DNA of 8,071 nucleotides, taken from NCBI GenBank assembly GCA_002482565.1, contig DLGG01000023.1:1-8071 (forward strand). Reading direction: 5' to 3'. This DNA comes from Solidesulfovibrio magneticus. GTDB lineage: Bacteria > Desulfobacterota > Desulfovibrionia > Desulfovibrionales > Desulfovibrionaceae. The notes beneath the pieces were generated by a model, which saw only the letters and a program-made list of their open reading frames with translations, ran no database searches and was not told the origin of the DNA. Position numbers and translations under genes: made by a program. Position 1 is the stretch's first letter. Every line of letters begins with the position of its first letter. Positions 1 through 5,760 of the stretch are shown one piece after another.

Positions 1-1649
1 CTGCCCCCCCCCCGGTCGTGATCGTCCCCCTGGAAAGCCTGCCCGACCCGGCCGGCCGACAACTGGCCCTGGTTCCCCTGGAAACAGGCTACAGCCTGTC
101 CTACGGCCCGGACGAACATTGCATCGATCCTACGCCCGAAGCCCTGGCCGCCTTCCTGGCCCGGGCCGGCCGGGCGGCCGTGCCCTCGGTCAAGGCCCTG
201 CTCACCGCCAGCCCGGCCTTTGCCGCCGTGCCCCTGGCCGTGTGGTTCGACCTGGGGCTGGCCGCTTATCTGCTCAATCCCGAAAGCCGGGCCTACGCCT
301 TCGACCGGCTGCGCGACAGCCTGTTTGCCGACCCGTCCGTGGACACCGAAGGCGTCTCTCCTGCCGATCATGCCCGGGCCGCCGCCCTTCTGGCCGAGGT
401 TCTGGCCGCGCGTCTGGAAACCGCCGGCTTGACCAAGCTCGTGGCCGAACTGGAGATGCCGCTTGTTCCGGTCCTCGTGGCCATGGAACGGGCCGGCATC
501 GGCATCGACAAGGCGGCCTTTGCCGCCTTTGCCGACGAGGTCGCCGGCCGGCTGGCGATCCTGGAAACCGACATCGTCGCCCTGGCCGGCAAGCCGTTTA
601 ATCCGCGTTCCAGCCAGCAGCTGGGCGAGATCCTCTACACCGATCTCGGGCTCAAGGCCCACGGCAAGACCCCGGGCGGCGCGGCCTCCACCTCCCAGGA
701 CGCCCTGGAGCGCCTGGCCGGGGCGCACCCGCTGGTGGACCGCATTCTGGAATTTCGCAAGCTCGAAAAGCTCAGGTCCACCTACCTCGCCCCCATGCCG
801 GCCCTGGCCGACAGGGACTCACGCATCCACACGACGCTCAACAACATGGCCACGGCCACCGGGCGGCTCTCCAGCTCCAATCCCAATCTGCAGAACATCC
901 CCATTCGCGGCGAATTCGGCCGGCGGATGCGCGACTGCTTCACGGCCGCCTCGGGCAACCAACTCGTGGCCGCCGATTATTCCCAGATCGAGCTGCGGGT
1001 GCTGGCCCATCTGTCCGGCGAACCGGCGCTCCTGGACGCCTTTGCCCACGGAGCCGACATTCATGCCCGCACGGCATCGATTTTATTCGACAAGCCCGAA
1101 GCCAACATCGCCCCGGACGAACGCCGGCAGGCCAAGACCATCAACTTCGGCCTGCTCTACGGCATGGGGCCGCAAAAACTGTCCCGGGACCTCGGCATCA
1201 AACTCGACGCGGCCAAGGCCTTTATCGCCCGCTACTTCGAGCGCCTGCCCGGGCTGTCCGCCTTTTACGAAGGCATCGTGGAAGCAGCCAGGCGCGACGG
1301 TTTCGTCACCACCCTGGCCGGCCGGCGGCGGCTTTTGCCCGACATCGACTCGGCCAACAGCCAGCTGTCGTCCCAGGCCCGGCGGCAGGCCATCAACACC
1401 GTGGTCCAGGGCGGCGCGGCCGACATCATCAAGATGGCCATGCTGGCCGCCGCCGGCGACGCCGAACTGGCCGGCCTAGGGGCGGTGCTCGTGCTCCAGA
1501 TCCACGATGAACTGTTGCTGGAGACGCCCGAAAAAGCGGCCAACGACGCCGGAGCCCGGCTGGCCGGCCTCATGACGGGCGTGATTTCCCTGGCCGTGCC
1601 CCTGGAAGTGGACTGGGGAACCGGCCGCACCTGGGGCGAAGCCCACTGA
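1..1649 (+). CDS. polA: DNA polymerase I (family A), C-terminal part, 5' end outside window
   Basis: This is the 3' portion of DNA polymerase I, which fills gaps during lagging-strand maturation and excision repair. The frame is open to the left edge. A GTG at 18 is possible but has no purine-rich ribosome binding site in the C-rich sequence before it, so I treat the gene as cut by the window. Numbering from that GTG, the polymerase motifs are complete: motif A DYSQIELR with catalytic Asp320, motif B with Lys373 and FGLLYG at 377-382, and motif C QIHDE with Asp497. From motif A to the stop there are 223 residues, the same as in E. coli Pol I. Residues 1 to about 150 resemble the 3'-5' exonuclease fold (compare FDLGLAAYLLNP at about 77), but the expected LKYD and YxxxD acidic residues are not there, so proofreading is probably absent. 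The 5'-3' nuclease domain would lie upstream. Identity is very secure. Confidence 0.97.
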   Translation, partial: APPPVVIVPLESLPDPAGRQLALVPLETGYSLSYGPDEHCIDPTPEALAAFLARAGRAAVPSVKALLTASPAFAAVPLAVWFDLGLAAYLLNPESRAYAFDRLRDSLFADPSVDTEGVSPADHARAAALLAEVLAARLETAGLTKLVAELEMPLVPVLVAMERAGIGIDKAAFAAFADEVAGRLAILETDIVALAGKPFNPRSSQQLGEILYTDLGLKAHGKTPGGAASTSQDALERLAGAHPLVDRILEFRKLEKLRSTYLAPMPALADRDSRIHTTLNNMATATGRLSSSNPNLQNIPIRGEFGRRMRDCFTAASGNQLVAADYSQIELRVLAHLSGEPALLDAFAHGADIHARTASILFDKPEANIAPDERRQAKTINFGLLYGMGPQKLSRDLGIKLDAAKAFIARYFERLPGLSAFYEGIVEAARRDGFVTTLAGRRRLLPDIDSANSQLSSQARRQAINTVVQGGAADIIKMAMLAAAGDAELAGLGAVLVLQIHDELLLETPEKAANDAGARLAGLMTGVISLAVPLEVDWGTGRTWGEAH

Positions 1650-1684
1650 TCGCCGCCAGGCGCACGGGCCTGTCCACAAGGGGC

Positions 1685-1713
1685 TTTTCAACCCGGGCAA
1701 AGTGCCCTACCAT
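1685..1713 (+). promoter_or_regulatory. possible sigma-70-like promoter for the TPR gene
   Basis: TTTTCA (1685-1690) and TACCAT (1708-1713) lie 17 bases apart, each matching four of six bases of the -35 and -10 consensus. They sit 55 bases before the ATG at 1768. A short inverted repeat, GGGCA (1695-1699) and TGCCC (1703-1707), lies in the spacer and could be an operator or chance. This is an inference from weak consensus matches only. Confidence 0.25.
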
Positions 1714-1767
1714 CGGCGAGATTCGGTTTTTTCAAACCACCAACTGGAACTACGAGGAACCGTCGGG

Positions 1768-2589
1768 ATGCCGCCATCCGCCAAGTCCATCAGGGAAGAC
1801 CTGGCCCGGGCCAAGGCCGCCTACGCCAAAAACGACGAACTACGCGCCGTGCAGCTTCTGGCCGGGGCTTTTCGTTCCTTTACGGCGGTCAAACTGGCCG
1901 GCAGCGACCGAGCGCCCATCGAAAGCCTTTTTCGGGAGTGCCTGACCAACATCGGCAAGCTTGACGGCGTCAAGAAATACGCGCCAAACGGCGTTCCCTA
2001 CCTCAAGGGGCAGGAACCCAAGCTGGCCGCGTTCATGGCTACCCTGGCCAAGAAAATGGAGGCCGACCTGGCCGAGGAGGGGCTGGAGGCCATGCGCCAG
2101 CGCAAGCTGCGCATCGACCATGCCGTCATCAAGGGCACCAAGCTTCTGGCCGACGGCAATCTGCTTGAAGCCCAACGCAATTTCCGGGCCGCCGTGGAAG
2201 AATATATTGACGAGACGGGGCTTTTTCCGCTCATTGCCGGCCGCCTCATCGACGCCGGCCATTACAAGGCTTCGCTGGAGTATTTGAAACGCGCCCTGGA
2301 AGAGACGCCGGACAATCAGCGCATCTACGACTTCCTTCTCCAGGTTGGCGGCAAAGGCGAGGAATGGGCCGCCGTGGAGCGCGTCCTGCTCGACGCCAAG
2401 GGCAAAACCAGCGTGCCGGCGCTGTTCGACCAGACGCTGTCCCTGGCCGCCGCCCGTCTGGGGCATTGGGAAGTGGCCAAGGCCGCCGCCGCCCAAGCCC
2501 TGGCCGCCGACCCGGGGCTTACCGACGCCAAGCGCGTGTACGCGGCAGCGACCCAAAAGCTGGCCCAACCGGCCGCGCCGCCCCAGTAA
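1768..2589 (+). CDS. tetratricopeptide-like repeat protein, function unknown
   Basis: This encodes a 273-residue, mainly helical soluble protein with no signal peptide or membrane segment. I chose the ATG at 1768 because GAGGAA (1754-1759) precedes it at good spacing. An in-frame GTG at 1702 would add 22 residues but has no ribosome binding site and overlaps the possible promoter. Helical pairs with TPR-like spacing occur at residues about 119-148 (LLADGNLLEAQRNF), 152-184 (AGHYKASLEYLKRALEETPDN, Pro181) and 218-251 (RLGHWEVAKAAAAQALAADP). The first 35 residues form another charged helical pair. Such repeats usually hold protein partners; no catalytic motif is visible. The C-terminus is a short Ala/Pro/Gln tail. 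It lies 118 bases after polA in the same direction and converges on the dsr-side genes, so a link to sulfite reduction is not implied. The ORF is secure, the TPR assignment fairly secure, the role unknown. Confidence 0.85.
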   Translation: MPPSAKSIREDLARAKAAYAKNDELRAVQLLAGAFRSFTAVKLAGSDRAPIESLFRECLTNIGKLDGVKKYAPNGVPYLKGQEPKLAAFMATLAKKMEADLAEEGLEAMRQRKLRIDHAVIKGTKLLADGNLLEAQRNFRAAVEEYIDETGLFPLIAGRLIDAGHYKASLEYLKRALEETPDNQRIYDFLLQVGGKGEEWAAVERVLLDAKGKTSVPALFDQTLSLAAARLGHWEVAKAAAAQALAADPGLTDAKRVYAAATQKLAQPAAPPQ

Positions 2590-2599
2590 GCCCGCCGCT

Positions 2600-2635
2600 C
2601 CAAGACCCAAACGACCGGGGGATCGGGCTTGGTTT
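2600..2635 (+). terminator. possible rho-independent terminator after the TPR gene
   Basis: Eleven bases after the TAA at 2587-2589, CCAAG (2600-2604) plus CCC (2606-2608) can pair with GGG (2625-2627) plus CTTGG (2628-2632), with A2605 bulged, and CGA/TCG can extend the stem inward. Only TTT and then a mixed CATCTT follow, so the T tract is weak. No T tract follows on the minus strand, so it is less convincing as an end for the dsr-side unit. Confidence 0.4.
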
Positions 2636-2744
2636 CATCTTCGCCCCCCTGTGTACGCTTCCCAAAGGCCAAAGCGCGGTTACGCCAACGGCTGGCCTCT
2701 TTGTCGAGGCCGCGGCGCCGATACGGCCAGCGTGCCGAACGCTT

Positions 2745-3809
2745 CTATCCCTGGTCGTTTTCCAGGCCGCGCCCCAGGGCCGCGACCACCACGGCCGCAT
2801 GGTCCGGCCAGGCCGCCGCCAACAGCGCCGCCTCGTCGTCCGGACAGGGCCAGGCCAGGCCTTCTGCGGCCCGGGCCAGTTCCTCGGCGCTAAACGAGCC
2901 CAAAAATTCGAGCAGCCCGGCGCGACGAGGCGCTTCCAGCTCCAAGGCCCCCAATCCATCAAGAAAGCCTTCCACCGCCGCCTCGGCCACCTCCGGCCCG
3001 GCCACGACGAATTCTCCCACGCCTTCCACCCGGTCCAGGCGCAGGCGCATGGTCAAGTTGGTGAAAAAGCCCAACGCCGCAAACTTCTCGGCCAGCTCGC
3101 CGGCAGCGGAAAAATCCCGGGACGCGCCGTAGCCGCGCACGGTGATGAGTCGTACCGAAACCCCTGTCGCATCGACCCGAGCCACGAAATCGCCGGCGGC
3201 ATGATGCCACGGCCCGATGCTCGCGCCGGTGGCGACATGGTAGTAGCGGGTGAGAATGGCGGCGGCCTGACGGTAGAGTTCCCGGGCCTGGCCTGGGGAG
3301 AGGGTCCGCGTCCCGGCGTCGTAGTCCCAGAGGTGGACCTGTCCCGCCCCGTTCTGGTGGAATTCGTGATAGCCGGCGAACCAGTCTTCGAGCAGAAAGG
3401 CCAGGCCGTCGTGCTCGGCGAAAGCATAGGGGGCGGGCAGGAACTCCGGCGTGAAATTGTCGCGAAGCCCGGCCAGCAACCCGGCTTCCAGTTCCAGCAT
3501 GGCCCGGGCCTCGGCCGTGGCGGCCACATTGACGCACAGCTTGGTTTCATGCCCCCCAGCCACCAGGGTGAGGCTGGATGGATGATAGAGCGCGCCGTGT
3601 TTTTCCGCCCGCAGCAACACCGTCTCGGGCTCGCCGCCGCCCAGGCCGGCCAGGATCGAACGCGCCGGCTCATGGGTGACGAAGGCTTCCAGCCCGTCGA
3701 AATACCGTCCGTAGTCCAGCCCTTCGGCCCCTTCCACGGCCACGCCGGCCAGTTCGGGCTTCCAGGCGATCAGCCCCCCCGGCGAAGCAATCTGCCGCAC
3801 GACACGCAT
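2745..3809 (-). CDS. conserved-looking protein of unknown function, last gene of the dsr-side cluster
   Basis: This encodes a 354-residue soluble protein with no signal peptide or membrane segment. I do not recognise a named family. The start is well supported: AGGAG (3816-3820) sits six bases before the ATG. Conserved-looking stretches are a beta-rich N-terminus to about residue 90, a helix rich in Glu/Ala/Leu after KLCVNVAAT, the block LLEDWFAGYHEFHQ (Trp143, His148, His151) and the block PWHHAAGDF (Trp201, His202, His203, Asp207) followed by RLITVRGYG. The order of small lobe, helix, hinge-like segment and His-Ala-Ala-Gly-Asp faintly resembles aminoglycoside phosphotransferase/kinase-like folds, but a glycine loop and a DFG-like motif are not convincing. 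Alternatively these His/Asp residues could bind metal. It lies 72 bases downstream of dsrN on the same strand, so cotranscription with dsrABD-dsrN is plausible, with palindromes in between. Coding status is secure; the function is open. Confidence 0.8.
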   Translation of the reverse strand: MRVVRQIASPGGLIAWKPELAGVAVEGAEGLDYGRYFDGLEAFVTHEPARSILAGLGGGEPETVLLRAEKHGALYHPSSLTLVAGGHETKLCVNVAATAEARAMLELEAGLLAGLRDNFTPEFLPAPYAFAEHDGLAFLLEDWFAGYHEFHQNGAGQVHLWDYDAGTRTLSPGQARELYRQAAAILTRYYHVATGASIGPWHHAAGDFVARVDATGVSVRLITVRGYGASRDFSAAGELAEKFAALGFFTNLTMRLRLDRVEGVGEFVVAGPEVAEAAVEGFLDGLGALELEAPRRAGLLEFLGSFSAEELARAAEGLAWPCPDDEAALLAAAWPDHAAVVVAALGRGLENDQG

Positions 3810-3830
3810 CGTTAACTCCTTCTCCCTCCT

Positions 3831-3867
3831 CCCCCAATTGGGGGGTCCGGGGGCCTCAGGCCCCCGG
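3831..3867. repeat. two tandem GC-rich palindromes between dsrN and the unknown gene
   Basis: The first palindrome is CCCCC-AATT-GGGGG (3831-3844). Two bases on comes a 9-bp perfect stem, CCGGGGGCC (3847-3855) and GGCCCCCGG (3859-3867), with a 3-base loop. A GCC-rich flank, GCCGCCGGAGGC, continues to 3879. Neither stem is followed by a T tract on either strand, so a simple intrinsic terminator is unlikely. From memory, GC-rich palindromic units with a GCCTCCGGCGGCC edge recur between genes in Desulfovibrio genomes, so this may be a copy of a dispersed intergenic repeat; that cannot be tested here. It could also set mRNA stability after dsrN. Confidence 0.6.
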
Positions 3868-3881
3868 CCGCCGGAGGCATC

Positions 3882-5315
3882 TTAACTCTTCTTCCCGCTC
3901 CGCGCCCGGTAGGCGCAGGCGGCGGCGACAAAATTCGGGGCCCAGTGGGGCGCGCCGTCGGCATGGATGTGGGTGTAGGCGGCGAAGGTGTTGGCGGTGA
4001 CCAGCCCGTCCAGGCCGGCCAACATGCCCACGCCCCGTTCCATGACCAGGGCGAAGGCTTCGGGGCCGGGCAGCGGGGGGACATCGCCGGGGCAGGAGCC
4101 GATGGCCGCCTGGCATTTGGAATAGTGGAACTCGTGGCCGCGCAGCACCGTGCCCACGGGATGGAAGGGATTGTCGCGGGTCACGGCGGCCAGACTATAG
4201 CCCAGCCCCTGGGGCCGGGCGCACAGGGTGGTGGTCACGGGAAAGACGCCGGCCATGGGGTGGACCGTGCCGGCCACGTCGAGTCCCTGGCAGAGGTACA
4301 TGAAGCCGCCGCATTCGGCGTAGATGGGCAGGCCGTCCCGGGACAGCCGGCGCACCCGCTCGCGGGTGGCGGCGCTGGCGGCGATGGCTTCGACGTGGGT
4401 TTCGGGGAAGCCGCCGCCGAGGTAGAGGCCGTCGAGTTCCGGCCAGGGCGCGTCGTCCAGGATGCTGACCGGGACCAGGCGCGCCCCGGCCCGTTCCAGG
4501 GCTTCGAGATTTTCCGGGTAATAAAACCACAGGGCGGCGTCGCGCACCACGCCGATGGCCGGCTGGCCGGCGTCGGCCCGGGCCGGGGCGAAACAGGCCG
4601 GGGGCAGGCTGTCGGGCAGATCCGGGGCGCTTTTGGCGATGGCCAGCAGGCGGTCCAGGTCCACGTGGTCGGCCACGACCTTGGCGATGCCGTCGAGGAT
4701 GGGGTCCACGGCGTCGTGTTCGCGGTTGGAAACCAGCCCCATGTGGCGTTCGGGAATGGGGTTTTCGGCGATCTTGGGCAAAAGTCCCAGGACCGGCACG
4801 TGGGCCAGGGTTTCGATGGCCTCGCGCAGGATGTCGCGGTGGCGCGGGCCGGCGGTGCGGTTAAGGACCACGCCGGCGAGATTGAGGCCGGGTTCGAAGG
4901 CGGCCACGCCGGCCACCACGGCGGCGGCGGTGCGGGTCATCTTGGTGGCGTCGAGGATGAGCACGACCGGCGCGGCGAGGCTTCGGGCCAGGGCGGCGGT
5001 GGAACAGGAGCCGGCCACGTCCATGCCGTCAAAGATGCCGCGGTTGCCCTCGACGATGCTGATGTCGCAGCCGTCGGATTTTTCGAGGAAAAGTGAGGGG
5101 ATGCGCTCGGGAGGCAAGAGAAAAGGGTCCAGATTGGTGGCGTCGCGGCCGGCGGCGAGGCCGAGCCAGGCGGCGTCGATGTAATCCGGACCCTTTTTGA
5201 ACGGACGGACGCGAAGACCTGTCTGGGCCAGGGCCCGGCAGACGCCGAGGGAGAGGATGGTTTTCCCGGCCCCCCCGGAGAGTCCGGCCAGGACCAGACG
5301 CGGACGATAGTTCAC
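3882..5315 (-). CDS. dsrN: CbiA/CobB-family glutamine amidotransferase, probable siroheme amidase (DsrN type)
   Basis: This 477-residue enzyme has the layout of cobyrinic acid a,c-diamide synthases: an ATP-binding domain followed by a class I glutamine amidotransferase domain, at the family's usual length. The P-loop GLSGGAGKT is at residues 11-19 and FKKGPDYID at 39-47. The glutaminase nucleophile is Cys335 in YAECGGFMYL, and HEFHY (His394, His397) supplies the histidine. In the cobalamin pathway the family amidates acetate side chains of cobyrinate. The homologue DsrN in sulfur bacteria is linked to forming siroheme amide for sulfite reductase. Its place behind dsrABD makes the siroheme role more likely here, though a cobalamin role cannot be excluded from sequence alone. 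The start is GTG at 5315; no other in-frame start was found in the roughly 30 codons upstream, and the P-loop begins 10 residues in. The ribosome binding site is poor. Confidence 0.9.
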   Translation of the reverse strand: MNYRPRLVLAGLSGGAGKTILSLGVCRALAQTGLRVRPFKKGPDYIDAAWLGLAAGRDATNLDPFLLPPERIPSLFLEKSDGCDISIVEGNRGIFDGMDVAGSCSTAALARSLAAPVVLILDATKMTRTAAAVVAGVAAFEPGLNLAGVVLNRTAGPRHRDILREAIETLAHVPVLGLLPKIAENPIPERHMGLVSNREHDAVDPILDGIAKVVADHVDLDRLLAIAKSAPDLPDSLPPACFAPARADAGQPAIGVVRDAALWFYYPENLEALERAGARLVPVSILDDAPWPELDGLYLGGGFPETHVEAIAASAATRERVRRLSRDGLPIYAECGGFMYLCQGLDVAGTVHPMAGVFPVTTTLCARPQGLGYSLAAVTRDNPFHPVGTVLRGHEFHYSKCQAAIGSCPGDVPPLPGPEAFALVMERGVGMLAGLDGLVTANTFAAYTHIHADGAPHWAPNFVAAACAYRARSGKKS

Positions 5316-5395
5316 GGCGCGTGTCTTTTGGCGCGCTGTCGCGCGTCGGAAAGTTCGGGTTTCACGAAGCGGTCCCGCAAGAGCCGCTGGGGCAT
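5312..5395 (-). CDS. candidate small basic ORF translationally coupled to dsrN
   Basis: In the 157-base dsrD-dsrN gap, an ATG at 5395 opens a 27-residue frame with six Arg and two Lys (begins MPQRLLRDRF). Its TGA (5314-5312) overlaps the dsrN GTG start in a GTGA arrangement typical of translational coupling. The same frame is open further upstream, with a TTG at 5458 giving 48 residues. Neither start has a clear ribosome binding site, and GC-rich DNA yields chance ORFs easily. It may be a leader peptide, a coupling ORF or nothing. Confidence 0.2.
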   Translation of the reverse strand: MPQRLLRDRFVKPELSDARQRAKRHAP

Positions 5396-5472
5396 GTCGT
5401 AAACGGCGAGGTTCGGGCCAGGCCGTCGCGGCTTGCCGGTCGGGGTCGCGAAACGCAACGCGCCGTCGGCGA

Positions 5473-5700
5473 CTATTCTTCCTCGGCCTTCTGCTTGCCG
5501 GCGCCGGTCATGCCGTACATGGTGGTGGAGCCGCTGGACCAGAATTCCAGCTTGCCCTCATTGACCAGCTCGGTGAGGATTTTTTTGACTTCGCGCTGCT
5601 TTTTGTCCGGGAAGATCTTGCAGAAATCGCTGAAGTAAAACTTGGACTTGCCCGTCTTCCCCGTGAGGAACTCGAGAACTTGCTCTTTCTCGGAAGGCAT
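5473..5700 (-). CDS. dsrD: DsrD, small winged-helix protein of sulfite reduction
   Basis: This 75-residue protein matches DsrD in size (the D. vulgaris protein is 78 residues), charge pattern and position behind dsrB. Visible elements fit the known winged-helix fold: helix 1 EKEQVLEFLTGK (4-15), helix 2 YFSDFCKIFPD (about 22-32), helix 3 REVKKILTELVNEGK (36-50) and a beta wing LEFWSSGSTTMYG (51-63). The fold suggested DNA binding, but DsrD has been reported to act on DsrAB itself, stimulating sulfite reduction. The single Cys27 is not part of a metal site. GGGAG lies six bases before the ATG. It is separated from dsrB by 60 bases that contain a strong hairpin, so its expression may be set separately from dsrAB within one transcript. 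DsrD is typical of reductive, not oxidative, Dsr systems. Confidence 0.95.
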   Translation of the reverse strand: MPSEKEQVLEFLTGKTGKSKFYFSDFCKIFPDKKQREVKKILTELVNEGKLEFWSSGSTTMYGMTGAGKQKAEEE

Positions 5701-5721
5701 GCCGTGCTCCCTTTGTTTTGA

Positions 5722-5749
5722 TCCGGGCGGGGAGGATTCCCCGCCCGGA
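5722..5749 (-). promoter_or_regulatory. perfect 12-bp hairpin between dsrB and dsrD
   Basis: On the coding strand TCCGGGCGGGGA, loop ATCC, then TCCCCGCCCGGA make a perfect 12-bp stem occupying 28 of the 60 intergenic bases. The bases after it are TCAAAACAAAGGGAG, A-rich rather than T-rich, so it is not a standard rho-independent terminator. The dsrD ribosome binding site follows about 10 bases after the stem and stays free. Likely roles are protection of the dsrAB 3' end against exonucleases, an RNA-processing boundary or partial attenuation; all are inference. Confidence 0.7.
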
Positions 5750-5760
5750 AGTTATTGGCT

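Noticed and set aside
463..1479. 338-residue frame inside polA
   Set aside because: It is an out-of-frame reading dominated by Pro, Arg, Ser and Trp; the polA frame has all three polymerase motifs.
1702..1767. Upstream GTG start for the TPR protein
   Set aside because: There is no ribosome binding site before it, and the added residues have no helical character like the rest. The ATG at 1768 has GAGGAA at proper spacing.
2694..2711. GGCCTC / GAGGCC inverted repeat between the convergent genes
   Set aside because: It is a six-base stem with no T tract on either strand. It is too weak to call a terminator for the minus-strand unit, although some signal must end that transcript.
2364..3815. 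483-residue open frame on the plus strand crossing the TPR gene end and the unknown gene
   Set aside because: It overlaps the 3' part of the TPR gene in another frame and runs antisense to the whole 2745-3809 gene. Its composition is Arg/Gly/Pro/Gln-rich, and it lacks a ribosome binding site at its start.
3945..5096. 383-residue open frame on the plus strand opposite dsrN
   Set aside because: It is a shadow of the dsrN-type gene, with Gly/Gln/His-rich low-complexity translation and no motif, while the minus strand carries P-loop and glutaminase motifs.
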